Positions 51,441-60,899 are shown, counted from the stretch's first letter. The stretch is 64,000 bases of DNA from Vibrio panuliri (GCF_009938205.1 NZ_AP019654.1:2446540-2510539), one strand, 5' to 3'. Numbers and translations: made by a program. Notes: generated by a model from the letters alone, not told the origin.

Positions 51441-52865
51441 TTATGCGTTTGCGGCTTCAAGCTCACCTTTTGCTTGAGCACGCTTATAGAAGAACAGGGT
51501 TAAAACGATTGGCAATGCGATTGCCACTAACATCGCCATAGCAAAGACACCCCAGAATTGTGGCTGAATCGAAAGAATGCCCGGTAAACCACCAACCCCG
51601 ATACCATTTGCCATTACACCTGACATACCACAAATTGCTGCAGCGGCTGCTGAGCCAAACATGGCACTTAGCATTGGAAACTTATACTTGAGGTTGATGC
51701 CGTACATTGCCGGTTCCGTCACCCCTAAATAAGCGGAGATTGCTGCTGGTACGGAAATATCGCGCTCACCCTGTTTTTTACTGATGATAATGATGCCAAC
51801 CACCGCTGAGGCTTGAGCAATGTTCGAAAGAGCAATCAACGGCCAAATTGGGGTACCGCCTAGGTCTTGCATTAACTGAAGATCAACCGCATTGGTGGTG
51901 TGATGGATACCTGTGATCACGAGCGGCGCATATAGGAAACCAAAAATGACCGAACCAATCACCGCAAAGTCGCCCGTCATCGCGGCTTTTGCTGCCAACG
52001 CCACACCATCGCCAAGCATGCGACCAAATGGACCAATCAGCGAGTGAGCAAGTACTACAGAGACGATAATAGAAACAAACGGTACCACCACCAAATAGAG
52101 GTAGGACGGTACAATGCGTTTCAAATTAGTCTCAATAAACGCCAGCGCCACCCCTGCTAACATGGCAGGAATCACTTGAGCTTGATAACCCACTTTCTCG
52201 ATCACAAATAGACCAAAATCCCATACTTCAGGCGCTTGTTTACCAATTAAGTAGGCATTCATCAGTTGTGGCGAGACTAACGTGACACCTAAAGTGATAC
52301 CAAGGATTGGAGTACCACCCAGTTTTTTCACGGTTGACCAACACACACCAACGGGTAAGAAGAAGAAGATCGCTTCACCAATCAACCACAAAAAGCTATG
52401 TACCGTCGCCCAAAATTGGCTGATTTGCGTCAATGACTGACCATCAAACATTTTGATGTCGCCAATCACATTGCGGAAGCCTAAGATCAAACCACCTGTG
52501 ATGATGGCAGGCAAAAGCGGGACAAAGATTTCAGCTAAATGGGAAATTCCGCGCTCAAGCACATTCATATTCTGGCGAGCGGCATTTTTAGCATCTTCTT
52601 TCGATGCCTCACTTTTGCCTGCCAGTGCAATCAGTACTTTATAAACCTCGTCTACCTCTGTGCCAATAACGACTTGAAACTGACCCGCATTGGTAAAACA
52701 ACCTTTTACCATTGGTAATGCTTCTAACCCTTTCTCATCGGCCTTATCAGTGTCATTCAAAACAAAACGCAAGCGCGTCAAGCAATGGCTGACACTTGCG
52801 ATATTGTCAGAGCCACCAACGAGAGCAATTAAGCGCTCGACATCTTGTTTGGCAATCTTACTCAT
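51441..52865 (-). CDS. treB: PTS trehalose-specific IIBC component
   Basis: Imports and phosphorylates trehalose. 474 residues from ATG 52863-52865, matching the E. coli N-terminus; a Met nine codons upstream has no RBS. IIB domain with phosphorylated Cys in SVSHCLTRLRF (about 25-35); IIC domain with about ten membrane segments (about 100-460). No IIA domain, so EIIA-Glc (crr, 26 kb away) is the expected phosphate donor. Two operators lie upstream. Confidence 0.96.
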   Translation of the reverse strand: MSKIAKQDVERLIALVGGSDNIASVSHCLTRLRFVLNDTDKADEKGLEALPMVKGCFTNAGQFQVVIGTEVDEVYKVLIALAGKSEASKEDAKNAARQNMNVLERGISHLAEIFVPLLPAIITGGLILGFRNVIGDIKMFDGQSLTQISQFWATVHSFLWLIGEAIFFFLPVGVCWSTVKKLGGTPILGITLGVTLVSPQLMNAYLIGKQAPEVWDFGLFVIEKVGYQAQVIPAMLAGVALAFIETNLKRIVPSYLYLVVVPFVSIIVSVVLAHSLIGPFGRMLGDGVALAAKAAMTGDFAVIGSVIFGFLYAPLVITGIHHTTNAVDLQLMQDLGGTPIWPLIALSNIAQASAVVGIIIISKKQGERDISVPAAISAYLGVTEPAMYGINLKYKFPMLSAMFGSAAAAAICGMSGVMANGIGVGGLPGILSIQPQFWGVFAMAMLVAIALPIVLTLFFYKRAQAKGELEAANA

Positions 52866-52913
52866 AACCTTGTCCACCCTATTGGAGTTCATTCTGTTAT
52901 CGTTCTAATTAGA

Positions 52914-52986
52914 AATGGGAACATTCCCATTCATTAATTATATATTGACAGAACTCATCACAACCCTAAATGGGAACAGTCCCATA
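52914..52986 (-). promoter_or_regulatory. treB promoter with twin TreR-type operators
   Basis: Operator 1 (52914-52931): perfect palindrome AATGGGAA-CA-TTCCCATT. Operator 2 (52969-52986): the same core TGGGAA-CA with one mismatch (GTCCCA). Centres are 55 bp apart, about five helical turns. Between them, read leftward, lies a TATAAT -10 with TTGTGA about 15 bases upstream. Operator 1 would cover the start site. Confidence 0.85.
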
Positions 52987-53035
52987 AATTGAATAGGATC
53001 ACAGTATAATTTTAAATCACTTTTAAATTAGTGGT

Positions 53036-53983
53036 TTATAAAATGAGAGGCGTTTGGGTTAGGTGAACAAGCGATTCTTCACCATTTATCTGAGATATGA
53101 GTAACTTAGCTGCTTTCTCGCCGGCTTGAGCATAACCAGGATCAATGCTAAATACATTGGGAAACAGGAATGACAGTAGCTCATTTCCGCCGACACCCGT
53201 GACTATCACATCTTCACGCCCTAGCTCTTGAAGACGTTTTATCACCCCCAGCGCAAGGGTGTCACTCGCACAAACAATTGCTTGAGTGCTTATATTGAGT
53301 ACCTTCTCGACCAGATGGTAGGCACTTTCATGGTGTAAATCACCCGTTTGATAGTGCGGCGTCACCCCTTGAGATTGGCACCAATTAAGGTAAGCATCTA
53401 ACCGTAACTTCCCTGTCGTGCGATCCGAAGGATCCACACCAATATAGGCAATATGATCGACTTCTTGTTGGCGCAAGTAATCTAAGGCATGCGTAATCAC
53501 ACCATGATTGTCGTAGTTAATCGAGGAAACTTGCTGCGTATCCATCGCAATCACCACCACTCGATTTTGCCATTGCTCAAACTGCGTCAGGTCTAAGTCA
53601 CTAAAACCAAACACAATTACGCCATCAACATTACGACGTCTCAGGACATTCAAATGATCGCGAGTTTTGTCGGGATCAAACTGACTTTCCATAATGACAA
53701 CGTCGTATCCCGCCTGATACAAAGCCTGAAGCATGCTTCCTACTGCTTTGTTCTCCGAAGGTGAGTCAAGACGAGATATGATGACCCCAACGACCCGTTG
53801 ACTCCCCCCTCGCATTAACTGCGCTGACTTTGATGGAACATATCCAGAATCAGCAATCACCTGTTCCACTTTAGCGCGAGTTTCCGGTTTCACCTTTGGA
53901 TCATTGGTTAATACACGGGAAACGGTCGATTTACCCACACCTGATAGGCGCGCAATATCTAAAATGGTCAGTTTTTTGTTCAT
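53036..53983 (-). CDS. treR: Trehalose operon repressor TreR (LacI family)
   Basis: DNA-binding repressor relieved by trehalose-6-phosphate. 315 residues. N-terminal LacI helix-turn-helix LTILDIARLSGVGKSTVSRV (about 4-23) and hinge helix (about 47-58); periplasmic-binding-protein-like sensor (about 60-315) with NRVVVIAMDTQQVSSINYDN. It lies upstream of treB in the same direction; the operators sit between them, so treR probably has its own promoter and treBC is repressed through looping. Confidence 0.94.
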   Translation of the reverse strand: MNKKLTILDIARLSGVGKSTVSRVLTNDPKVKPETRAKVEQVIADSGYVPSKSAQLMRGGSQRVVGVIISRLDSPSENKAVGSMLQALYQAGYDVVIMESQFDPDKTRDHLNVLRRRNVDGVIVFGFSDLDLTQFEQWQNRVVVIAMDTQQVSSINYDNHGVITHALDYLRQQEVDHIAYIGVDPSDRTTGKLRLDAYLNWCQSQGVTPHYQTGDLHHESAYHLVEKVLNISTQAIVCASDTLALGVIKRLQELGREDVIVTGVGGNELLSFLFPNVFSIDPGYAQAGEKAAKLLISQINGEESLVHLTQTPLIL

Positions 53984-54065
53984 ACTTCAGGGTTTTAAGT
54001 AATTGATGGCAATGTCAGTGGCTAAGGTTAACGAGCACGAATTCAACTAACCTCAGCCCTTAACA

Positions 54066-54407
54066 TTATTGACTTTCACAGTTTTTGTAAATCTCACGAC
54101 CTAGCTCTAAGCGCGCATAGTTGCCTTTGGTATACAAATTCACAGGCTGGATCTCGCTTTGAGCATTTTCTGGCAGCATGTAGCGTGTACCTGAACCAGA
54201 AGGAACTTGAACCAAAGCGTAATCGACATCCTCAACCTTGACGAGCGCGCCTTGCTCTTCAACTAAGAAATCAGCGAAGAACTCTTTATCGCCACTGCAT
54301 AGATATTGATAGCCATACTGGTCGTTAGTGTTAGTGGAAGAGTCGTCGCTAGTCGCACAACCCGCAAGGAGAACAGCACTGGTCATTAAGATGCTGGCTC
54401 TGAACAT
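54066..54407 (-). CDS. Small lipoprotein, MliC-like lysozyme-inhibitor domain
   Basis: 113 residues from ATG 54405-54407 (GGAGG 5 bases upstream; the GTG two codons earlier overlaps that RBS). Lipobox VLLAGCATS (acylated Cys about 17). The mature part fits the MliC/PliC pattern: YQYLCSGDKEFFADFLVEE, VPSGSGTRYMLPE, then YTKGNYARLELG and a final Cys (KNCESQ) to pair with the first. MliC proteins inhibit host lysozyme at the cell surface. The assignment rests on pattern, not on a search. Confidence 0.7.
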   Translation of the reverse strand: MFRASILMTSAVLLAGCATSDDSSTNTNDQYGYQYLCSGDKEFFADFLVEEQGALVKVEDVDYALVQVPSGSGTRYMLPENAQSEIQPVNLYTKGNYARLELGREIYKNCESQ

Positions 54408-54423
54408 AGTCACCTCCGTTATA

Positions 54424-54450
54424 ATAAAGGCTGCAACTGCAGCCTTTAAA
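54424..54450 (-). terminator. Terminator upstream of the lipoprotein gene, after gmhB
   Basis: AAAGGCTGCA-AC-TGCAGCCTTT with an A/T-rich flank on the leftward side. It separates gmhB from the lipoprotein gene. Confidence 0.75.
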
Positions 54451-54457
54451 TAATAGT

Positions 54458-55009
54458 CTATTTATTTAAATAGTTAGGGACTTCGCGAATACTATCCAGT
54501 ACCACACTCGCTAAGGATTCACCCTGTTCAGTCACTGGCTTACCAGTGCGAACTAAAATTTTTGTACCCACACCCGCAGCTTCTGCCGCCATCATATCTT
54601 CAGCTTTGTCGCCAATCATGACCGAGTTTGCCATGTCAATTTTCAAGAAATCTCGCGCTGAAATAAACATGCCAGGCTTAGGTTTACGACAATCACAATC
54701 TTCTTTGTAAGCGCCCTGTCCATGTTCAGCATGATGTGGGCAGTAGTAGATGCCGTCTAGTTCAACACCGTTATCGACAAAGTTCCAATCCATCCATTGA
54801 GTCAAGGAAAGAAAACGATCTTCGCTAAACATGCCACGGGCAATGCCAGATTGGTTGGTCACAAGTACAAGCAAATATCCCATCTGCTTTAGCTTTTTGG
54901 TCGCTTCAAAAACGCCTTCAATAAACTCGAAGTCGTGCTCATCATGGACATAGCCGTGGTCTACGTTGATAACGCCATCACGATCCAAAAAAACTGCTGG
55001 TTTCGCCAA
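54458..55009 (-). CDS. gmhB: D-glycero-beta-D-manno-heptose 1,7-bisphosphate phosphatase
   Basis: HAD-family phosphatase in ADP-heptose synthesis for LPS core. 183 residues. Nucleophile motif FLDRDGVIN (7-15); TNQSGIARG (about 51-59); zinc loop YCPHHAEHG with [10 protein letters not shown] (about 91-118); MIGDKAEDM (about 136-144) provides the Mg2+ Asp. Divergent from metN. Confidence 0.97.
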   Translation of the reverse strand: MAKPAVFLDRDGVINVDHGYVHDEHDFEFIEGVFEATKKLKQMGYLLVLVTNQSGIARGMFSEDRFLSLTQWMDWNFVDNGVELDGIYYCPHHAEHGQGAYKEDCDCRKPKPGMFISARDFLKIDMANSVMIGDKAEDMMAAEAAGVGTKILVRTGKPVTEQGESLASVVLDSIREVPNYLNK

Positions 55010-55110
55010 AATTTTGTCTCTATTTACTTGTATAACTGAGGGGATTATACCCGCTTTATTGCTTTCATCACTATCTAATTACTTAATCGTTTGCTTGTAA
55101 AGATACTTTT

Positions 55111-55164
55111 AGACGTCTAGACGTAAAAATATCTATTGACACTAATTCAACAAACCCATAGCAT
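55111..55164 (+). promoter_or_regulatory. metNIQ promoter with MetJ boxes
   Basis: Tandem met boxes AGACGTCT (55111-55118) and AGACGTAA (55119-55126), followed by a weaker AAATATCT (55127-55134). A sigma-70 promoter abuts them: TTGACA (55136-55141), 17-base spacer, TAGCAT (55159-55164). MetJ arrays need adjacent 8-mers, which is what is seen. Confidence 0.9.
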
Positions 55165-55233
55165 CGTCTATTAAATGAGATGTAGCTCAAAATAATATAC
55201 TGTTCTAAGAGTCGAGCATAAGCAGGTTTCTCA

Positions 55234-56268
55234 ATGATTGAAATTAATCAGGTAAATAAGGTGTTCTATCAAGGCAAGAAGGAAATCAATGCCTTGAAAG
55301 ATATTAACCTCCATATCTCCCAAGGGACTATTTTTGGGGTTATCGGCGCATCTGGCGCAGGTAAAAGTACCCTGATCCGCTGTGTAAACATGCTTGAAGC
55401 ACCAACCAGTGGAGAAATCATCGTCGATGGCGTTGATTTGACCAAACTCACCAAATCTCAACTGAGTGCCGCTCGCCGCAACATCGGGATGATTTTCCAG
55501 CATTTTAATCTGCTGTCATCTCGCACGGTGTTTGAAAACGTTGCATTGCCGCTAGAACTCGCGAGCAAAGAGAAAGCGCACATTAACCAGAAGGTCACAG
55601 AACTACTAAAACTGGTTGGGTTGGCTGACAAGCATGAAAGTTACCCATCAAACCTGAGTGGCGGTCAAAAGCAGCGTGTCGCGATTGCTCGTGCGCTCGC
55701 CAGTGACCCTAAAGTACTATTGTGTGATGAAGCGACCAGCGCACTGGATCCCGCAACCACTCAGTCAATTCTAGAGTTATTACGCGAAATCAATCGCCAG
55801 TTGCAAATCACTATCTTGCTGATCACCCATGAGATGGATGTCGTGAAAAGCATCTGCCATGAAGTGGCGATTATCGGTGGTGGTGAGCTGGTAGAGAAAG
55901 GCACAGTGGGTGAAATTTTCGCTCACCCTAAAACTGAGCTTGCGCACGAATTTATCCGTTCGACACTGGATTTATCTATTCCTGAAGACTATCAAGTGCG
56001 TCTGCAACCAACCCGCGTTGAGGGCAGTTACCCGTTAGTCCGTCTCGAATTTACTGGAGCAACGGTAGACGCTCCGCTGATGAGCCAGATTTCGCGTACG
56101 TACAACATTGACGTCAACATCCTAAGTTCAGACCTTGATTACGCCGGTGGTGTTAAGTTTGGCATGATGGTAGCTGAACTGTTTGGTAGTGAAGAAGACG
56201 ATAACAATGCAATTGCATTCCTGCGTGAGAACAACGTAAAAGTAGAGGTGCTTGGCTATGTCCTTTAA
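55234..56268 (+). CDS. metN: Methionine ABC transporter ATP-binding protein
   Basis: Energises D/L-methionine import. 344 residues. Walker [11 protein letters not shown] (about 38-47); Q-loop IFQHFNLL; signature [15 protein letters not shown] (about 140-154); Walker [14 protein letters not shown] (about 159-171). C-terminal NIL domain (about 265-344) binds methionine and mediates trans-inhibition. metI begins inside its last codons (11-base overlap). Confidence 0.97.
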   Translation: MIEINQVNKVFYQGKKEINALKDINLHISQGTIFGVIGASGAGKSTLIRCVNMLEAPTSGEIIVDGVDLTKLTKSQLSAARRNIGMIFQHFNLLSSRTVFENVALPLELASKEKAHINQKVTELLKLVGLADKHESYPSNLSGGQKQRVAIARALASDPKVLLCDEATSALDPATTQSILELLREINRQLQITILLITHEMDVVKSICHEVAIIGGGELVEKGTVGEIFAHPKTELAHEFIRSTLDLSIPEDYQVRLQPTRVEGSYPLVRLEFTGATVDAPLMSQISRTYNIDVNILSSDLDYAGGVKFGMMVAELFGSEEDDNNAIAFLRENNVKVEVLGYVL

Positions 56269-56935
56269 TACGATTTCTGATTGGCTAAGCTTAAACGCAG
56301 ACTTGCTGTTAGGCGCGACTTGGGAAACGCTATATATGGTCGCCGTTTCAGGAGTGGTTGGTTTTGCCATTGGTATTCCACTTGGCGTTATCCTCCACAC
56401 AACAAAAAAAGGTGGCTTACTTGAAAATCCTCGCTTAAACAGCGTACTAGGAGCGATAGTGAACATTGGTCGCTCAGTGCCATTTTTGGTGTTGATGGTG
56501 GCAATTATTCCTGTCACTAAGTTGTTAGTCGGCACTTTTATTGGCACCACTGCAGCCATCGTGCCACTCACTATCGGTGCGATTCCTTTTGTTGCTCGAC
56601 TCATTGAAGGTGCGTTATTAGAAGTACCGACTGGTTTGGTTGAAGCCGCACAAGCAATGGGTGCAACGCCACTGCAAATCATCACTAAGGTTCTGCTACC
56701 TGAAGCATTACCGACCATAGTTAACTCAGTTACCATCACACTTGTGACCCTGGTCAGCTACTCGGCAATGGCAGGTACCGTAGGTGGCGGTGGTCTGGGT
56801 GATGTCGCCATACGTTACGGTTTCCACCGTTATGACGTGACCATAATGGCAGTGACAGTCGTGATGTTGATTATTTTAGTTCAGATTATTCAATCTATCG
56901 GTGATGCAATCGTTCACCGCGTAGATCATAGATAA
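56258..56935 (+). CDS. metI: Methionine ABC transporter permease
   Basis: Inner-membrane permease, 225 residues from ATG 56258; a TTG two codons upstream is not needed. Five membrane segments; the EAA loop [20 protein letters not shown] (about 129-148) contacts MetN. Translationally coupled to metN. Confidence 0.96.
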   Translation: MSFNTISDWLSLNADLLLGATWETLYMVAVSGVVGFAIGIPLGVILHTTKKGGLLENPRLNSVLGAIVNIGRSVPFLVLMVAIIPVTKLLVGTFIGTTAAIVPLTIGAIPFVARLIEGALLEVPTGLVEAAQAMGATPLQIITKVLLPEALPTIVNSVTITLVTLVSYSAMAGTVGGGGLGDVAIRYGFHRYDVTIMAVTVVMLIILVQIIQSIGDAIVHRVDHR

Positions 56936-56958
56936 GAATTCATATAAGGAGATGTGTT

Positions 56959-57768
56959 ATGAAATTTGGTTTTAAAAGTTTAATTGCTCTTGTCGCTGTA
57001 GCGTCAGCATTGGTTCTTTCTGGCTGCGGTGAAAAGGAAGTCGACAACAGTAAGATCAAAGTTGGTGTAATGGCTGGTGCAGAAGAGCAAGTAGCTGAAG
57101 TGGCGGCAAAAGTAGCAAAAGACAAGTTTGGCCTAGAAGTTGAGCTGATTACGTTCTCTGACTACGTCACACCAAATGCGGCACTTGACGATGGTTCAAT
57201 CGATATCAATGCGTTTCAACACAAACCATACCTAGATCAGCAAATTGTTGACCGCGGTTATAAGCTCGTTATTGCTGGAAACACGTTTGTCTATCCAATT
57301 GCTGGTTACTCAAAACAGGTTAAAGCTGTAGATGAAATTGAAGATGGCTCACGCATCGCAGTACCAAACGATCCAACTAACCTAGGTCGCTCGCTACTGT
57401 TGCTTGAACAGCAAGGGCTAATCTCTCTACGTGACGGCGTTGGTCTGCTCGCAACCGTACGTGACATCGTTGAAAATCCAAAAAATCTAACGATTGTTGA
57501 ATTGGATGCTGCGCAACTTCCACGTGCACTTGATGACGTAACTCTCGCAGTAATCAACAACACTTATGCCGCTTCTGTTGACCTGACTCCACAACGTGAC
57601 GGTATCTTTGTTGAAGATAAAGAGTCTCCATACGTAAACCTAATCGTTGCACGCGAAAACAACGTTAACGCTGAAAATGTTCAGAACTTTGTTAAAGCTT
57701 ACCAATCTGAGGAAGTGTATTCTGCAGCTTCTGAAATCTTCAACGGTGGCGTAGTTAAAGGCTGGTAA
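56959..57768 (+). CDS. metQ: Methionine-binding lipoprotein MetQ
   Basis: Substrate-binding protein of MetNIQ, inner-membrane lipoprotein. 269 residues. Lipobox VLSGCGEKE (Cys23). NLPA-family motifs: IKVGVMAGAEEQ (about 34-45), INAFQHKPYLDQ (about 83-94), AVPNDPTNLGR (about 134-144). RBS AAGGAGATG. Ends with a strong terminator. Confidence 0.97.
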   Translation: MKFGFKSLIALVAVASALVLSGCGEKEVDNSKIKVGVMAGAEEQVAEVAAKVAKDKFGLEVELITFSDYVTPNAALDDGSIDINAFQHKPYLDQQIVDRGYKLVIAGNTFVYPIAGYSKQVKAVDEIEDGSRIAVPNDPTNLGRSLLLLEQQGLISLRDGVGLLATVRDIVENPKNLTIVELDAAQLPRALDDVTLAVINNTYAASVDLTPQRDGIFVEDKESPYVNLIVARENNVNAENVQNFVKAYQSEEVYSAASEIFNGGVVKGW

Positions 57769-57792
57769 TAAGCTGCCCTTAACTGACTTGAT

Positions 57793-57828
57793 AAAAAAAG
57801 CTGGCTTTAAGCCAGCTTTTTTTGTTTT
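57793..57828. terminator. Convergent terminator, metQ / abgT
   Basis: AAAAAAGCTGGC-TTTAA-GCCAGCTTTTTTT; symmetrical. Confidence 0.92.
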
Positions 57829-57835
57829 CACCAAA

Positions 57836-59422
57836 TTAAGGTGTGTAGTAAGTCGCCGCACCCGGTCCAACTGGCAGTCCTAAGATAAAGACCCAAACAT
57901 AGAACAACAAACTCCAACCAACGATAAAACAGATAGAGTAAGGCAACATTGTCGCGATTAGCGTACCAATACCAAGGTTCTTCATATAACGAGTGGCAAC
58001 AGCAAGGATTAAACCAAAGTAGCTCATCATAGGCGTAATAATGTTGGTGGTAGAGTCACCAATACGATAAGCCGCTTGAATCGTCTCTGGTGCATAGCCA
58101 ACTAACATCAGCATTGGAACAAATATTGGCGCCGTAACTGCCCATTGTGCAGATGCAGAACCAATCATTAGGTTGATGAAACCACACATAAGGATAAAGG
58201 CAAAAAACAGCATTGGGCCGGTTAAGCCAATCTCTTGTAAGAAACTTGCCCCTGCAACCGCGAACACCTGCCCAAAGTTAGTCCATTTAAAGAAAGCGAC
58301 AAATTGCGCGGCAAAAAAGACCAACACGATGTACATGCCCATTGAAGACATTGACTTCGCCATCGCATCAATCACATCGCGATCATTTTTCATCGTGCCA
58401 ACCACTTTGCCGTAAACAAAGCCCGGAATGGCAAAGAAAACAAAGATAAAAGCAACGATACTCTTAAGGAAAGGTGAGCCAGCTACCGTACCAGCCTCAG
58501 AGCGCAGCACACCGTCGGCAGGGACAATTGTCCATGCTAACAAAGCGGACACGACAACCACAGCAACAGCAGCGAGTTTCAATCCTTTCTTCTCAACATC
58601 GGTTAACTTACCCATAGAATCTTGGGAAAGGTCTTCTGCCGCCTGTTCATCATTGTATTTGCCGAGTTTCGGCTCAACAATCTTCTCGGTCACTAAAGCA
58701 CCCGTGATGGCGATAAAGAAGGTAGAGACAAACATGAAGTACCAGTTTACTTCTGGTCCTACCGTATAAGTAGGATCGATCATTTGCGCGGCAGTTTCAG
58801 TAATACCAGAAAGAAGCGGGTCAACAGTACCAATCAGCAAGTTTGCCGAATAGCCGCCAGAAACCCCTGCAAAGGCAGCGGCAAGACCGGCCAAAGGATG
58901 GCGTCCTAATGAATGAAACAGCATGGCCGCCAGTGGGATCAGTACTACGTAACCTAACTCAGAAGCGGTGTTGGAGATAATACCAGCAAACACAACCGTG
59001 ACGGTCACCATGCGCTGAGATGCCCCCATAACTAAACCACGCATTGCTGCTGACAGTAGGCCTGAGTGCTCAGCAATTGCGACACCTAACATCGCAACCA
59101 ACACAGTTCCTAACGGAGCAAAGCCAACAAAGTTTTTCACTAAGTTAGTCACGATCAGTTGTAAGCCATCAGCATTGAGTAGGCTCACAACGTGAATCAT
59201 ACCGTCAGTTGCACGACCTTTCGCACCTTCCGGACGCGGATCCATCACCGACACTTCAAAGTAACCAGCAATACCGGAGGTGACTAAAATAGCTAAACAG
59301 AAAATGGCAAATAGTGTGATGGGATGGGGTAACAAGTTCCCCAAATACTCAACCGTATCTAAAAAGCGGGTAAATAAAGTTTTTTTCGGTGAGTCTTGTC
59401 TTATTGAATCAGATGAACTCAT
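57836..59422 (-). CDS. AbgT-family transporter
   Basis: Polytopic inner-membrane transporter, 528 residues, about 12 membrane segments. AbgT proteins import p-aminobenzoyl-glutamate or export sulfonamide-like antimetabolites; the substrate here is open. Family motifs: FLDTVEYLGNLLPHPITLF (about 20-38), GVSGGYSANLLIG (about 186-198), GSASAQWAVTAPIFVPML (about 426-443), IGDSTTNIITPMMSYF (about 461-476). RBS AGGAGGGAG. The 213 bases upstream to rpmJ2 are A/T-rich and hold no gene. Confidence 0.92.
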   Translation of the reverse strand: MSSSDSIRQDSPKKTLFTRFLDTVEYLGNLLPHPITLFAIFCLAILVTSGIAGYFEVSVMDPRPEGAKGRATDGMIHVVSLLNADGLQLIVTNLVKNFVGFAPLGTVLVAMLGVAIAEHSGLLSAAMRGLVMGASQRMVTVTVVFAGIISNTASELGYVVLIPLAAMLFHSLGRHPLAGLAAAFAGVSGGYSANLLIGTVDPLLSGITETAAQMIDPTYTVGPEVNWYFMFVSTFFIAITGALVTEKIVEPKLGKYNDEQAAEDLSQDSMGKLTDVEKKGLKLAAVAVVVVSALLAWTIVPADGVLRSEAGTVAGSPFLKSIVAFIFVFFAIPGFVYGKVVGTMKNDRDVIDAMAKSMSSMGMYIVLVFFAAQFVAFFKWTNFGQVFAVAGASFLQEIGLTGPMLFFAFILMCGFINLMIGSASAQWAVTAPIFVPMLMLVGYAPETIQAAYRIGDSTTNIITPMMSYFGLILAVATRYMKNLGIGTLIATMLPYSICFIVGWSLLFYVWVFILGLPVGPGAATYYTP

Positions 59423-59608
59423 CTGCTCCCTCCTTGTAGTTATTCCTATGCAAATGTGAACAATTTGTCACAAAGCGGGAACAATCTACTTGAAGGAGGG
59501 AATGTAAAACAAATTCAAAATGTAACAAAAGTTAAAATTTGGTAGAATATTTAACCAGCATTTCATCAAAAATCTGGTCTATACATCTACTTAAACCAGT
59601 TTAATTTA

Positions 59609-59623
59609 GTTGAAAAATTCAAC
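59609..59623 (-). terminator. Weak hairpin after rpmJ2
   Basis: GTTGAA-AAA-TTCAAC, followed leftward by TAAATTAAA; a possible weak terminator. Confidence 0.4.
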
Positions 59624-59635
59624 ACCAGAGCAAGA

Positions 59636-59761
59636 CTACTTTTGCACGGCTTTAAAACGCGGATTGGTTTTACAAATCACATACAGACGTCCACGTCGTT
59701 TGACAATCTGGCAATCTGGATGACGGTTTTTGGCGCTTTTTAGTGATTTTACTACTTTCAT
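59636..59761 (-). CDS. rpmJ2: Ribosomal protein L36, type B (zinc-independent)
   Basis: 41 residues ([20 protein letters not shown]...). It has only two cysteines (17 and 30) and lacks the CX2C...CX4H zinc site of the main L36, so it is the C-minus form (E. coli YkgO type) made under zinc shortage. The ATG overlaps the L31 stop by 4 bases (ATGA). The tail [11 protein letters not shown] is diagnostic of the family. Confidence 0.93.
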   Translation of the reverse strand: MKVVKSLKSAKNRHPDCQIVKRRGRLYVICKTNPRFKAVQK

Positions 59762-60015
59762 TTTTGCTCCTTGAATCGACTGTAGCGACGGTTGAAGTTC
59801 GATACTCGCCCTTGTTTTTGCAGTACTCGTTGCTTACCGGTATAGAATGGATGCGACTCAGAAGAGACATCTAAAGTGCAGTACGGGTACGTATTGCCAT
59901 CTTCCCATTCAATCGTTCTGTCGGTTTGCAGCGTTGAGCCAACGATGAAGTACTTATCAACACTGGTGTCATGAAACACCACTTTGCGGTATTCAGGGTG
60001 AATTCCCTCTTTCAT
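59758..60015 (-). CDS. rpmE2: Ribosomal protein L31, type B (zinc-independent)
   Basis: 85 residues from ATG 60013-60015 (AGGAA upstream). Starts [20 protein letters not shown] and lacks the zinc CXXC of L31 type A. Conserved [14 protein letters not shown] (about 53-66). C-minus L31/L36 replace the zinc forms and free zinc when Zur is inactive. A Zur box overlaps the 5' region, and a Fur-type 7-1-7 box abuts it. Confidence 0.95.
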   Translation of the reverse strand: MKEGIHPEYRKVVFHDTSVDKYFIVGSTLQTDRTIEWEDGNTYPYCTLDVSSESHPFYTGKQRVLQKQGRVSNFNRRYSRFKEQK

Positions 60016-60029
60016 AGCTTTTCCTAATT

Positions 60030-60052
60030 GAAATGTTATAACATAACAAATG
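60030..60052 (-). promoter_or_regulatory. Zur box of rpmE2-rpmJ2
   Basis: Core ATGTTATAACATAACA (60033-60048) resembles the gamma-proteobacterial Zur palindrome ATGTTATAWTATAACAT. It sits 15-37 bases before the rpmE2 start. Confidence 0.75.
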
Positions 60053-60065
60053 ATAATCATTATCA
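60051..60065 (-). promoter_or_regulatory. Perfect 7-1-7 Fur box next to the Zur box
   Basis: TGATAAT-C-ATTATCA is a perfect 7-1-7 inverted repeat, the classic Fur core. It overlaps the Zur box by 2 bases. Read leftward, TATCAT inside it could be the rpmE2 -10 with TTGATC 16 bases upstream. Confidence 0.7.
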
Positions 60066-60160
60066 AATAAAGATCAAGTGTTTTTCTGACGGCATTTTGT
60101 CAGCAATAGTCACCTAAGGTTGTGCTATCGTGTAGGCGAAGTTAAGTAAGAGATGATGGC

Positions 60161-60856
60161 ATGTACACCATTGAGCCTATCGGCACCATAGAAAGCCCAT
60201 ACAAAGAGAAATTTGCAGTTCCTCGACAGCCTCGTTTAGTCCCCGCAGCCACGGCAAGAGTAAGGCTGGAAGGCGCAATCAACTGCGCTGAAGCCGTCCG
60301 AGGTATTGAGCAGTTCAGTCACGTTTGGCTGCTGTTTTTGTTCGATCAAAACCTTGCTGCAGGCTGGAAGCCGACAGTACGTCCACCCCGTCTAGGAGGA
60401 AACGAGCGAATCGGGGTACTGGCAACCCGCTCTACCTTCCGACCTAACGGGATTGGCATGTCTGCGGTAGAACTTAAAGGAGTCAGCCAACAAGGTGACC
60501 AATTCTATCTTGAGCTTGGTAGCGTCGATTTGGTGGATGGCACACCAATTGTTGATATAAAGCCTTATATCCCTTATTCAGATGCAATCCACAATGCGAC
60601 AGGTGGCTATGCAGAAAATGAACCAGAAAAAGCGATCGTGTGCTTTCTTCCTGCGGCAGCCGACCAACTAAGCAAACACCCCAATGGTAAGCAAGTTCGT
60701 CAAGTGATTGAGCAAGTCTTAGCCCAAGATCCACGACCTGCATACAAAAAAGGTAAGCCAGATAGTAAAGAATACGCGGTCAATTTGTTCGATTTGAACA
60801 TTAAATTCACCGTAAACGATAACTTAGTGTCTGTTACTACCATTGAACACTTTTGA
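60161..60856 (+). CDS. trmO: tRNA (t6A37) N6-methyltransferase TrmO
   Basis: SAM-dependent methylation of threonylcarbamoyl-adenosine 37 in tRNA-Thr (formerly YaeB/TsaA). 231 residues. EPIGTIESPYKEKFAVPRQP (3-22) is the TsaA signature; RSTFRPNGIGMSAVEL (about 90-105) and DLVDGTPIVDIKPYIPYSD (about 126-144) complete the fold. Upstream of proS in the same direction, as in E. coli. Confidence 0.95.
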   Translation: MYTIEPIGTIESPYKEKFAVPRQPRLVPAATARVRLEGAINCAEAVRGIEQFSHVWLLFLFDQNLAAGWKPTVRPPRLGGNERIGVLATRSTFRPNGIGMSAVELKGVSQQGDQFYLELGSVDLVDGTPIVDIKPYIPYSDAIHNATGGYAENEPEKAIVCFLPAAADQLSKHPNGKQVRQVIEQVLAQDPRPAYKKGKPDSKEYAVNLFDLNIKFTVNDNLVSVTTIEHF

Positions 60857-60899
60857 CAAATCGATTTGGCTGATATTATAAGCGGCTAACAATTTCCCC

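Noticed and set aside
52940..52965. CRP site in the treB promoter (TGTGATGAGTTCTGTCAA)
   Set aside because: Only one half-site is good; the other half matches poorly.
60030..60065. Reading the whole 36-base region as one extended Zur site
   Set aside because: The 7-1-7 repeat TGATAAT-C-ATTATCA is complete by itself and lies outside the Zur palindrome, so two separate sites explain it better, though binding is untested.
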